A stretch of 64,000 nucleotides of DNA, from positions 156,395,545 through 156,459,544 of the forward strand of contig CM043950.1 in NCBI GenBank assembly GCA_014529385.2, given 5' to 3'. The stretch comes from Adiantum capillus-veneris (lineage: Eukaryota > Streptophyta > Polypodiopsida > Polypodiales > Pteridaceae). This document shows positions 24,049 to 36,300 of the stretch, piece by piece. The translations under genes and the position numbers were made by a program. The notes below the pieces were generated by a model. That model worked only from the letters and a program-made list of their open reading frames with translations, was not told the origin of the DNA and did not search any database. Numbering within the stretch: the first letter of the stretch is position 1; each line of letters opens with the position of its first letter.

Positions 24049-24604
24049 TCAAGTAAAGTTATAGTCAGCAAACAACTCTTCTCCTGCTTCAACTTGACAA
24101 ATAGTCTCAATGCATACATGGCCATATTCTTCTGACTTGATGTGTGAAGAGGTGCATTTATGCCAAGGTGGAAATTTGGATCAAATGTATAGCGTACGTT
24201 GGGACAGACATTTGTACTGTGAGAACTATTTATATAGCCCGACACGTTTCCTTCTTCTACACAACCAATAATGTATGATTGATCTTCCTCTTCTTCTATG
24301 TTTGGATCCTCTAGAAGAGAATATTTATAAGCTCTTGGAAATATTTTGCATATCTTTTTCCAGTCTTGAAATCTATACTTATGCCCTCCATAGTTTAGAA
24401 TAGTCAAACCACTTTCCAGGGTAGTATGCACAAATAGCCCATAACCAGCTCCTTCAATACATGAAAGTCGCACTTCAAAATCCACACCATTAATATGGAA
24501 AATTACATCTTTGGGAATAGGAAAAGTTGGTGTCCCAAAAGGATCTTCATGCCAATCATAGTGTGAAATACATCTAGTTTTTATATCACTTAACTCCTTT
24601 GTGT
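24049..24604 (-). CDS. SET-domain exon (frameshifted), 3' part of the ParB/methyltransferase-like gene
   Basis: SET domains methylate lysines on histones and other proteins using S-adenosylmethionine. The exon begins after TTTTTGCAG (acceptor ending 24605). The phase matches the donor at 27158 exactly: one base (C) from the previous exon plus AC gives His, then TKELSD. Visible SET motifs are GAGYGLF (entry strand), NSSHSTNVCPNV (the N-H-S-C-x-P-N knot, here with His-Ser-Thr) and, in a different frame, AGEELFADYNFT, the E-E-L-x-x-D-Y motif with the catalytic Tyr. The frame must change near 24131-24140; the exon length is consistent with one missing base. The reading then ends at TGA 24049-24051. 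The first-frame continuation to 23982 is therefore probably not protein. Confidence 0.65.
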
Positions 24605-27157
24605 CTGCAAAAAGAAGAAAATATTATGCATAAAATAATGACAATATCAAAGAAAGATATCATTATTTTATAGTCCAATAGGTCCATTGTATGGAAGACT
24701 TAGAGTGCCTCTTACATGGTGCCTCCAAGGTCTCCAATCTATTGCCCATTTGAAGCATAGAGAGAACCAAGGTCCACCACTTGTCCAAGCTAGACATGGA
24801 GCATTGACACAAGATCCAACACTTATCCAAGAACCCTATAGTATATGTGGTAACATAGGATGCATTGATGCAACAAAAGTAGTCTAGCCTCCTCATCCAT
24901 CTCTTTTTTCTTGTAGCCTAGAGGGATTAGTTTCAAGGTCTATCACTAGTCAAAAACTACACATAGAACATTGATACAAGGTTCCACCACATGTGAAACC
25001 TATCATCTCTAGTAGCAGGGATGGTTTGATATCAAGGTTCATCGCGTGTCCTACCTATACTCTATTGTAGCATAAAGATTCTGGTTTGGTGGTACTACAC
25101 TTGTCCAAACTTGGCTTGTTGTTGATATCTGGAGGTAATCAAGGGTCCTCCACTTGTCCAAGTTAGGCATATAAAACAATTGCAAGGTCCACCATGTGTA
25201 CAACATATGATTGATTATAGCATGCATGGTCTTATTTCATGGGCAACCATCTTCTCTCCAACATGTGTCCAACCTCGGCTCCATTGAAGCATGGAGAGAA
25301 GCAAGGTCCACCACTTATCAAAGCTATTATTTTCTCCCAGTGCTTTCAAAACCCATAATACGTTGTACATGGGGGGGGGGGATTCTTGTTTCAAGGTCCA
25401 CCACTTGGCTAAGATTGGATCCATTGAAACATAAAGAGAAGCAAGCTCTACCATTTGTCCAAGCTAGGAGCCATTGAAACATGAAAACCCCATAATATGT
25501 TGTATACGGGGGTGTTTTTCAAGGTCTACCACTTGTCTAAGCTATGGTCCATTGGAACATGGAGAGAAGCAAAGCTCCACCACTTTTCTAAGCTAGGATC
25601 CATTGAAACATGGAGAGAAGCAAGCTCCATTGTTTGTCTAAGCTAGGCTCCATTGGAACATGGAGAAAACAAGCTCCACCACTTGCCTATTATTGCATAG
25701 AGATTCTGGTTTGAAGGTCCACCACTTGTCCAACCTTGCCTTCATGTATGGAGATAATCAAGAGTGCAATGCTTCTCTAAGCTAGGGACATAAAAGAGTT
25801 TCAAGGTCCACTACATATACGATCTATGATGGGTTGTAGCATGGGAGGTTTCATTTTAAGGTTGACCACTTCTCCAGCTCCGCTTGTCCAACCTCAGATC
25901 CATTGAAGAATGGAGAATAAAGGTGTACCAACTCTCCAAAATAGGCAAGACAATCTCTATAAAACCCATGAATTGTTAATATATGCTATGCTGTGGAGTT
26001 TTGTTTGAAGTTCCACTCCTTATCCAAGCTACAATCCATTGAAGCATGGAACTAAGTAAGATATATCTCTAGTCCAAGATAGGATCCATTGAAACATAGA
26101 GAGAATCAAGGTCCACCACTTGTCCAAGCTATGCATGGGTAATTGATATAAGGACCACTACGTTTTCACCTATACTATGCTCTATCATGGATGGTTTCAT
26201 ATCCCACCAATTTTCCAACCTATTTAGTAGGTTGTATTATGGGGGTTTGGTTTCAAGGTACTTCACTTGTCTAAGGTGGGTTCCATTGAACCATGGAGAG
26301 AAACTATGTCTACCACTTGTCCGAAATATGCTCCTTTAAAACATAAAAACAAGGTCCACCACTTGTCCAAGCTAAAGTTTCTCTCCATTGAAGCATGGAG
26401 AGAAACAAGGTCTACCACCTGTCCAAAATATGCTCCATTGAAACATAAAAGCAAGGTCCACCACTTGTCCAAGCTAATATAACAAATGGGTGTTGGTTAC
26501 AAGGTGTACCACACTTGTCTAAACTAGTCTTCATGCAAGGTCTACCACATGTCCAAGCTATATGAGCTTGTTTTGAAGGTCTACCACACCTCTTGAAATT
26601 AGGATCCATGTAAGGTCCACCTTTTGTCAAGCTATGCATTTAATGAGTACTAAAACTAAGTAAATTGCAGTACTTAAATACCTTTCCAAGCTCATTAAGA
26701 TTTTGGTCTCTAAGGCCGGCCACCACCACATGTCTAATCTATGCTCTAATTGATTACTTATGCTAGTTCTCAAAGTCCAAACATAAGCTCCCTTCTAGCA
26801 AGGTTAGTTTAAATTTAGGCTCCAGCACCTGTCTAAGCTAGGTTCAATTTATGAAGCATCACCATTTAACCATGCTACGATCTAATGTATCATATCAAGG
26901 GGGTATTGATAAAAGGTCCAAAACTTATTGAGTTCAAGCTCTTAAGTAATTAAGTCTTTGTGAGTATTAAATGTTATAGTTTTAGTCTACAGATCCACCA
27001 TTCAAAAACTCAAGTAATTTACTATTTACATTCAAACCTTGAATGCTTGAGATAAAAAATACAAACTCAATCAATACTATATAAAGCAAAATCTAACATT
27101 AAGAGTATCAAATCAGTAACAAGAAACACTAACATGCACAAGAAACTCAAAACATAC
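24605..27157 (-). repeat. 2.55-kb intron filled with forward satellite copies
   Basis: Bounded by donor CAC|GTATGT (27157-27156) and acceptor TTTTTGCAG (ending 24605), with matching phase 1. From about 24690 to 26640 it contains dozens of copies of GGTCCACCACTTGTCCAAG and CTCCATTGAAACATGGAGAG, irregularly spaced, and a run of ten G at about 25372. The remaining ends have no copies and no gene. Confidence 0.75.
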
Positions 27158-28538
27158 GTGTCTCCATTTCCAAAAAGTCCTCCATTGACAGAGGATGGTG
27201 TTGTTGTTGTTCTTCTTCTCTTTGTGGAGAGCACTCCTCTGTAACAGGCACAATGTCGCCTGATTGCGAAGTGGATTGTTGAAGTCCAGCCCATTTTTCT
27301 ATATCTTCATGAGACTTAACAAAGTCTAGCAGCATGGTCTCCACGCTTTTTGCCTCCTCCACACTATCAATTAAGCAGATAACTTCTTTTTTCTGTTGTA
27401 TTCCTTCTTGTGCAACCAAGGAGCCATCACCAAAAACATCAACAAGCTTGCGGTCTTCAAAACAATATGTACGAATGTAGTGCTTGACCAAAGCTCTTTT
27501 TTTGGCCTCCAAATATTGCAAATCTGACATATCGTTATCTGCTACTTGAAGAAGAGAACAATCAATTGGCATGGGATGTTCCTCTGATCTTCTTCTCAGG
27601 TCTTCAAATGCATTGCCTTGTCCCAAGAAGGCAATAACTGTTAGGAATTGAATTGCTCCTTTGCAAGGAGCTGATGGAAAGTGATGCAATGCACCACAAC
27701 AATGGTAGCTCAGATTATCTCCCATGGCGTGAAAGGCACATTGCAATTTTGTGAAGTTAGTGAAATCCACAAATGCAAGAAAGACAAATCCAGGATCTGT
27801 TGACCCTCCAGCAATAGCCAAGATCCCATCCAAAGCATTGTTAAATGTCTCCTCACTCCACTTCAAATTGCCTCCAACGTTTTTTGTCATATCTAAAACA
27901 CATAAGCCAATAGGCACTTTATTATTGAAGTGGCGCATCAAGTAGAGATTGCCTTCCATTTGTAGGCTCACCACATAGATTGACCATGGCAAATCTCTAG
28001 GCTCAGTTTTCTCCTTTTGAAGGTGAATTGCCCATTGCATGTATTTTATTGCTCCATCTGGAAAAGCCATTTTCTTTGTTCCACGCGTCAAACTAGATCT
28101 GATCCATTCCTCGCATAGCATTAAAATTGTTTTATAAACAACATCATTGATGTTATACATTTTGACCACCTCCTCCCAGTCTTTACATGGTGAAGACTCA
28201 TTCAAATTGTTGAAGCCTTCAAGAAGTGCATCTTGAATCAATTTGTCTTGCTTCAACTGCTTGATTCGATCATACATGTCAGTTGCATCACCATCCTTTG
28301 CACTCTTTGACAGTAAAATCTTCTCATCTCTAATCTCTTCTTGAATAGTCTTTACCTCTGATTCCTCAAGGCCACAAAGGTATCTAAATACAGTTGTTGG
28401 GGGTTTCTTATTCTCCTCTTCTAGATTTTCAATGATTTCTATCCAGCAATCATAAACTAAATCAGAGTACGTGACCATGTGTGCCTGTTTAGCAATCCAA
28501 CTTGCTGCTGCACTCATTCTTGCCAATCGAAGAAAAGC
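27158..28538 (-). CDS. Central exon resembling a degenerate beta-class DNA amino-methyltransferase
   Basis: Open from acceptor TTTCTTTTTAG (ending 28539) to donor 27158; about 460 residues in one frame. It begins AFLRLARMSAAASW, joined in phase to GWD of the previous exon. The first 125 residues are helical and charged. Then comes a pattern like bacterial N4/N6 amino-methyltransferases of the class with the catalytic motif before the cofactor motif: GLCVLDMTKNVGG...W (about 207-223, in the place of D-P-P-Y/W), a hydrophobic strand GFVFLAFVDF (246-255), then about 100 residues later a cofactor-loop-like RKLVDVFGDGSL (359-370) and EVICLIDS (381-388). Both core motifs are altered (D-M-T-K for D-P-P-Y; F-G-D-G-S for F-x-G-S-G), so catalysis is doubtful. 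The tail is acidic and Gln/His-rich. The fold call is inference from motif order; coding status is more certain. Confidence 0.6.
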
Positions 28539-28622
28539 CTAAAAAGAAATAGAGAAATAATTAAACTATTGAGCAAGATTTGTTAATTAAACACTATCAA
28601 AAAGACAAAGAAAATAACTTAC
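28539..28622 (-). other. 84-bp intron
   Basis: GAT|GTAAGT donor at 28622-28621 and TTTCTTTTTAG acceptor ending 28539. Removing it joins GGA TGG GAT to GCT TTT CTT in the same frame. Confidence 0.85.
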
Positions 28623-29809
28623 ATCCCATCCGGCACGAGATGCATGTCCCTCTGCAATTCCACTTGCTGCCTTTGGTGGTCGTCCTGAGAAGATCCATTG
28701 ACTCCGTAAATGTCTCAATATTTGGCTGTAAGGTTGCTTGACATACAATGCCTGAGCCTCCTCATTTGCAATGGCAGATATAGCAGTTGCAACAAATGGA
28801 GGAGCATTCACAACAATGCGAGCCTTTCTAAATTTATACACGCTAATCAGTCTTTCAAAGATCTCTTTGTTGTTTTGTTCATTGTGAAGCAAAACTTTTG
28901 CAGCATAGATTGAATGCTGCCCATCAAGAATCCAATAATGATAATCTTTAATTTTTTGCTCCTCTACCTCTTCTACTGCCAAAGGAGTCCCCTTCTTTGA
29001 TTTTGCATTTCGAACAGGCATCAAATATGCACATGCTGCAGGCTTGGTCGTACTCCGTGAAAATCCAAATAACACACTTTCAGCGTGTTTTTTATCCATA
29101 ATACGTGCATTATAGTGATCAGGAGCAAGCCAACAATTTTGAATAGGGATATCAAATTCCCTATATTGGAAAGGAAAATAATTTATGTACTTATTCATTC
29201 CACCTGTATCTTTTTCTTGTCCTTTCATGGCCTCAGCTTCTAAAACATTGGATCCACAATTCTCATCTTTGACATTGAACCCTCTGTTGATGAGGATGCC
29301 AAAGATGCCTTGTCTACATCCAAAATGGAACTAGTTCGCTTAGCTTCTACTTTCTGCACTTTTGCTTGCTTCTTTGTGGATGGTGGTCGTGAAGCTTTCA
29401 CCTTTTTTCGTTGTAGTGTGGCAATGATGGAGCTTTGAAGTTGATCTGCTGTGATATTTGGATTTGATTCTGCAAACTTCCATCCTCGAGAAAACATTGT
29501 CTCTTCTTTGTTTCTAGACATGCGCTCCAATGCATATGCTCCTGGAGATAGTTGAAATTCTAGATTCATTGGAACTAGAATGTCAATGCATTCCACCTCT
29601 GGATGACTATCAACTACAGAGACAGATGCTTCCACAACTTGTCCAACATCTTCAAACAAGCTGTCATTCTCCTTTTTGGCAATAAATAGATGCACCTTAT
29701 GAAATTGTGCACCCTCTATACCATGTATGTCCAAATACCATTTCCTAAGATCATTGCAAGTATAGTCAACTGAGACAGCAACCCTTGCAACCTGTTTTTT
29801 TGGAGCCAT
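28623..29809 (-). CDS. N-terminal exon with ParB/DGQHR-like domain
   Basis: ATG at 29809 (MAPKKQVARV) lies five bases after an acceptor (TTTGTTTCAG, ending 29815), so a 5' leader intron reaching into the satellite array is likely. The first 190 residues are not recognised: a beta-rich part, then a basic linker (KKVKASRPPSTKKQAKVQK) that could serve as nuclear localisation signal. The frame changes between 29240 and 29300; exon length is one base short of in-phase, fitting a single-base deletion. The second part has YWILDGQHSIYAAK and, about 45 residues on, ATAISAIANEEAQ, the G-x-H/R loop and following helix of ParB/sulfiredoxin-like and DGQHR domains, which bind DNA or nucleotides. In prokaryotes and phages such domains are often fused to DNA methyltransferases, matching the next exon. 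Function here is unknown. Confidence 0.6.
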
Positions 29810-29814
29810 CTTTC

Positions 29815-32800
29815 CTGAAACAAAAAAAACCAAATGTTATTTTAACATATACTTTTTTGTAATGGATTAAGTTTGTGTGAATACAAGTTCCACCACTTGT
29901 TCAAGCTAGATCTAAGCAAGTATACATAGTGATCATTTAAGCTAGTAAACTAAGGGAAGGGAGAAGTAAGGTCCACCACTTGTCCAAGCTCAGCTCTAGA
30001 CAACATGGAGAGATTCGAGGTCTACTAATTGTCTAATATAGGCTAACTATATTGAAACATAGAGAGAAGCAAAGGTCCACCACTTGTCCAATCTAGGGTC
30101 CATTGAAACATGGAGAGAAGGATGCTCCACCATTTGTCCAAAATAGGCTCCATTGAAACATGAAGAGAAGCAAGATGCACCATGTCTTTGAGATGCTAGG
30201 CTCCATTGAAATACCTTAAACCCATGATATTTTGTATATGTGGGGTTTAAATTCAAGGTCCACCACTTGTCCAACCTATTATCCCTAGTAGCATGAGTGG
30301 TTTGGTCTCAAGATTCACCACTTTTCCACTCTATGTCATTATATTAAGAAGATCTGGGTGTTAAGGTCCACCACTTGTCCAACCTATAAGGCAATATCTT
30401 AAATGGTATTATTTACCACCACTTGGAATGCACATGATGGGTTTTACATAGGGGTATGGTTCCAAGGTCCACCACTTGTCCAAGCTAGGCTCCATTGAAA
30501 CATGGAGAGAAGGATGCTCCACCATTTGTCCAAGCCAGGTTTGATTGAAACATGAAGAGAAGCAAGCTGCACCATGTCTCCAAAATGCTAGGCTCCATTG
30601 AAATATCTTAAACCCATGATATTTCGTACATGGGGGGTTTACATTCAAGGTCCACCACTTGTCCAACCTATTATCACTAGTAGCATGAGTGGTTTGATGT
30701 CAAGATTCACCACTTTTCCACTCTATGTCATTATATTAAGAAGATCTGGGTGTTAAGGTCCACCACTTGTCCAACCTATAAGGCTATATCTTAAAGGGTA
30801 TTCTTTCTCACCACTTGGAATGACCATGATAGGTTTTACATGGGGGTTTGGTTCCAAGTTCCACCACTTGTCCAAGCTAACTCTATTGAAACATAGAGAG
30901 AAGCAAAGGTCCACCACTTGTCTAAGCTAGGGTCCATTGAAACATGGAGAGAAGGATGCTCCACCATTTTCCAAGATAGGCTCCATTGAAACATGAAGAG
31001 AAGCAAGCTGCACCATGTCTCCAAGATGCTAAGATCCATTGAAATACCTTAAACCCACGATATTTTGTACATGGGGAGTTTACATTCAAGGTCCACCACT
31101 TGTCCAACCTATTATCTCTAGTAGCATGAGTGGTTTGGTCTCAAGATTCACCACTTTTCCACTCTATGTCATTACGTTAAGAAGATCTGGGTGTTAAGGT
31201 CGACCACTTGTCCAACCTATAAGGGTATATCTTAAAGGGTATTCTTTCTCACCACTTGAAATGTCCATGATATGTTTTACATGGGGGTTTGGCTCCAAGG
31301 TCCACCACTTGTCCAAGCTAACTCTATTGAAACATAGAGAAAACAAAGGTCCACCACTTGTCCAAGCTAGGCTCCATTGAAACATGGAGAGAAGGATCCT
31401 CTACCATTTGTCGAAGCTAACTCTATTGAAACATGGGGGGTTTACATTCAAGGTCCACCACTTGTCCAACCTATTAACGCTAGTAGCATGAGTGGTTTGG
31501 TCTCAAGATTCACCACTTTTTCACTCTATGTCATTATATTAAGAATATTTGGGTGTTAAGGTCCACCACTTGTCCAACCTATAAGGCTATATCTTAAGGG
31601 TTATTCTTTCTCACCACTTGGAGTGACCAGCATAGGTTTTACATGGGGGTTTTGTTTCAAGGTCCACCACTTGTCCAAGCTAACTCTATTGAAACATAGA
31701 GAGAATCAAAGGTCCACCACTTGTCCAAGCTAGGGTCCATTGAAACATGGAGAGAAGGATGCTCCACCATTTGTCCAAGATAGCTCCATTGAAACATGAA
31801 GAGAAGCAAGCTACACCATGTCTCCAAGAAGGCTCCATTGAAATACCTCAAACCCATGATATTTTGTACATGGGGGGTTTACATTCAAGGTCCACCACTT
31901 GTCCAACCTATTATTCTAGTAGCATGAGTGGTTTGGTCTCAAGATTCACCACTTTTATTAAGAATATCTGGGTGCTAAGGTCCACCACTTGTCCAACCTA
32001 TAAGGCTATATCTTAAACTTTATTCTTTCTCACCACTTGGAGTTACCATGATAGGTTTTACATGGGGTTTGGTTCCAAGGCCCACCACTTGTCCAAGCTA
32101 ACTCTATTGAAACATAGAGAGAAGCAAAGGTCCACCACTTGTCCAAGCTAGGCTCCATTGAAACATGGAGAGAAGGATGCTCCACCATTTGTCCAAGATA
32201 GGCTCCATTGAAACATGAAGAGAAGCAATCTGCACCATGTCTCCAAGATGCTAGGCTCCATTGAAATACCTTAAACCCACGATATGTCGTACATGAGGGG
32301 TTTACATTCAAGGTCCACCACTTGTCCAAGCTATTATTGCTAGTAGCCTGAGTGGTTTGGTCTCAAGATTCACCACTTTTCCACTCTATGTCATTATATT
32401 AAGAAGATCGGTTTAAGGTCCACCACTTGTCCAACCTATAAGGCTAGATCTTAAAGGTTATTATTTCTCACCACTTGGAATGACCATGATAGGTTTTACA
32501 TGGGGGTTTGGTTCCAAGGTCCACCACTTGTCCAAGCTAACTCTATGAAACATAGAGAGAAGCAAAGGTCCACCACTTGTCCAAGCTAGGCTCCATTGAA
32601 ACATGGAGAGAAGGATGCTCCCCATTTGTGGAAGATAGGCTCCATTGAAACATGAAAAGAAGCAAGTTGCACCATGTCTCCAAGATGCTAGGCTCCATTG
32701 AAATACCTTAAACCCACGATATTGTACATGAGGGGTTTACATTCAAGGTCCACCACTTTTCCAAGCTATTATCCCTAGTAGCATGAGTGGTTTGGTCTCA

Positions 32801-33300
32801 AGATTCACCACTTTTATTAAGAATATGTGGGTGTTAAGGTCCACCACTTGTCCAACCTATAAGGCTATATCTTAAAGGTTATTCTTTCTCACCACTTGGA
32901 ATGTCCATGATATGTTTTACATGGGGGTTTGGTTCCAAGGTCCACCACTTGTCCAAGCTAACTCTATTGAAACATAGAGAGAAGCAAAGGTCCACCCCTT
33001 GTCTAAGCTAGGGTCCATTGAAACATGGAGAGAAGGATGCTCCACCATTTGTCCAAGGTAGGCTCCATTGAAACATGAGGAGAATCAAGGTGCACCATGT
33101 CTCCAAGATGCTAGGCTCCATCAAAAAACATTAAACCCACGATATGTCTTAGATGATGGGTTTACATTCAAGGTCCACACTTGTCCAAGCTATTATTGGT
33201 AGTAGCCTGAGTGGTTTGGTCTCAAGATTCACCACTTTTCCACTCTATGTCATTATATTAAGAATATGCGCGTGTTAGGGTCCACCACTTGTCCAACCTA
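29815..33300 (+). repeat. Satellite array, right arm, diverged monomers
   Basis: From about 29950 a tandem array of about 430-bp monomers runs in forward orientation. Each monomer is itself made of about seven diverged versions of the short motif: GGTCCACCACTTGTCCAAG (three or four good copies), GCTCCACCATTTGTCCAAG, GCACCATGTCTCCAAG and TTCACCACTTTTCCACTC. Between them stand repeated CTCCATTGAAACATGGAGAG segments. The array abuts the first coding exon of the minus-strand gene. Monomers here differ by indels and substitutions far more than those beyond 33.3 kb. Confidence 0.93.
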
Positions 33301-36300
33301 TAAGGCTACATCTTAAAGATTATTCTTTATTACCACTTGGAGTGACCATGATAGGTTTTACATGGGGGTTTGGTTCGAAGGTCCACCACTTGTCCAAGCT
33401 AACTCTATTGAAACATAGAGAGAAACAAAGGTCCACCACTTGTCCAAGCTAGGGTCCATTGAAACATGGAGAGAAGGATGCTCCACCATTTGTCCAACAT
33501 AGGCTCCATTGAAACATGACGAGAAGCAAGCTGCACCATGTCTCCAAGATGCTAGGCTCCATCGAAATACATTAAACCCACGATATTTCGTAGATGAGGG
33601 GTTTACATTCAAGGTCCACCACTTGTCCAAGCTATTATTGCTAGTAGCCTGAGTGGTTTGGTCTCAAGATTCACCACTTTTCTTAAGAATATGTTGGTGT
33701 TAAGGTCCACCACTTGTCCAACCTATAAGGCTACATCTTAAATGTTATTCTTTCTTACTACTTGGAGTGACCATGATAGGTTTTACATGGGGGTTTGGTT
33801 CCAAGGTCCACCACTTGTCCAAGCTAACTCTATTGAAACATAGAGAGAAGCAAAGGTCCACCCCTTGTCTAAGCTAGGGTCCATTGAAACATGGAGAGAA
33901 GGATGCTCCACCATTTGTCCAAGGTAGGCTCCATTGAAACATGAGGAGAAGCAAGGTACACCATGTCTCCAAGATGCTAGGCTCCATCGAAAAACATTAA
34001 ACCCACGATATGTCGTAGATGAGGTGTGTACATTCAAGGTCCACCACTTGTCCAAGCTATTATTGCCAGTAGCCTGAGTGGTTTGGTCTCAAGATTCACC
34101 ACTTTTCCACTCTATGTCATTATATTAAGAATATGCGCGTGTTAAGGTCCACCACTTGTCCAACCTATAAGGCTACATCTTAAAGGTTATTCTTTATTAC
34201 CACTTGGAGTGACCATGATAGGTTTTACATGGGGGTTTGGTTCCAAGGTCCACCACTTGTCCAAGCTAACTCTATTGAAACATAGAGAGAAACAAAGGTC
34301 CACCACTTGTCCAAGCTAGGGTCCATTGAAACATGGAGAGAAGGATGCTCCACCATTTGTCCAAGATAGGCTCCATTGAAACATGACGAGAAGCAAGCTG
34401 CACCATGTCTCCAAGATGCTAGGCTCCATCGAAATACATTAAACCCACGATATTTCGTAGATGAGGGGTTTACATTCAAGGTCCACCACTTGTCCAAGCT
34501 ATTATTGCTAGTAGCCTGAGTGGTTTGGTCTCAAGATTCACCACTTTTATTAAGAATATGTGGGTGTTAAGGTCCACCACTTGTCCAACCTATAAGGCTA
34601 CATCTTAAAGGTTATTCTTTCTTACTACTTGGAGTGACCATGATAGGTTTTACATGGGGGTTTGGTTCCAAGGTCCACCACTTGTCCAAGCTAACTCTAT
34701 TGAAACATAGAGAGAATCAAAGGTCCACCCCTTGTCTAAGCTAGGGTCCATTGAAACATGGAGAGAAGGATGCTCCACCATTTGTCCAAGGTAGGTTCCA
34801 TTGAAACACGAGGAGAAGCAAGGTGCACCATGTCTCCAAGATGCTAGGCTCCATCGAAAAACATTAAACCCACGATATGTCGTAGATGAGGGGTGTACAT
34901 TCAAGGTCCACCACTTGTCCAAGCTATTATTGCTAGTAGCCTGAGTGGTTTGGTCTCAAGATTGAACACTTTTCCACTCTATGTCATTATATTAAGAATA
35001 TGCGCGTGTTAAGGTCCACCACTTGTCCAACCTATAAAGCTACATCTTAAAGGTTATTCTTTATTACCACTTGGAGTGACCATGATAGGTTTTACATGGG
35101 GGTTTGGTTCCAAGGTCCACCACTTGTCCAAGCTAACTCTATTGAAACATAGAGAGAAACAAAGGTCCACCACTTGTCCAAGCTAGGGTCCATTGAAACA
35201 TGGAGAGAAGGATGCTCCACCATTTGTCCAAGATAGGCTCCATTGAAACATGACGAGAAGCAAGCTGCACCATGTCTCCAAGATGCTAGGCTCCATTGAA
35301 ATACATTAAACCCACGATGAAACATGGAGAGAAGGATGCTCCACCAATTCTCCAAGATAGGCTCCATTGAAACATGACGAGAAGTAAGCTGCACCATGTC
35401 TCCAAGATGCTTTGCTCCATCGAAATACATTAAACCCACGATATTTCGTAGATGAGGGGTTTACATTCAAGGTCCACCACTTGTCCAAGCTATTATGGCT
35501 AGTAGCCTAAGTGGTTTGGTCGCAAGATTCACCACTTTTATTAAGAATATGTGGGTGTTAAGGTCCACCATTTGTCCAACCTATAAGGCTACATCTTAAA
35601 GGTTATTCTTTCTTACTACTTGGAGTGACCATGATAGGTTTTACATGGGGGTTTGGTTCCAAGGTCCACCACTTGTCCAAGCTAACTCTATTGAAACATA
35701 GAGAGAAGCAAAGGTCCACCCTTGTCTAAGCTAGGGTCCATTGAAACATGGAGAGAAGGATGCTCCACCATTTGTCCAAGGTAGGCTCCATTGAAACATG
35801 AGGAGAAGCAAGGTGCACCATGTCTCCAAGATGCTAGGCTCCATCGAAAAACATTAAACCCACGATATGTCGTAGATGAGGGGTGTACATTCAAGGTCCA
35901 CCACTTGTCCAAGCTATTATTGCTAGTAGCCTGAGTGGTTTTGGTCTCAAGATTCACCACTTTTCCACTCTATGTCATTATATTAAGAATATGCGCGTGT
36001 TAAGGTCCACCACTTGTCCAACCTATAAGGCTACATCTTAAAGGTTATTCTTTATTACCACTTGGAGTGACCATGATAGGTTTTACATGGGGGTTTGGTT
36101 CCAAGGTCCACCACTTGTCCAAGCTAACTCTATTGAAACATAGAGAGAAACAAAGGTCCACCACTTGTCCAAGCTAGGGTCCATTGAAACATGGAGAGAA
36201 GGATGCTCCACCATTTGTCCAAGATAGGCTCCATTGAAACATGACGAGAAGCAAGCTGCACCATGTCTCCAAGATGCTAGGCTCCATCGAAATACATTAA

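Noticed and set aside
24487-24604. Treating Met at 24485 as the SET protein start
   Set aside because: The frame stays open upstream to a splice acceptor at 24605 whose phase fits the donor at 27158, so the exon begins earlier.
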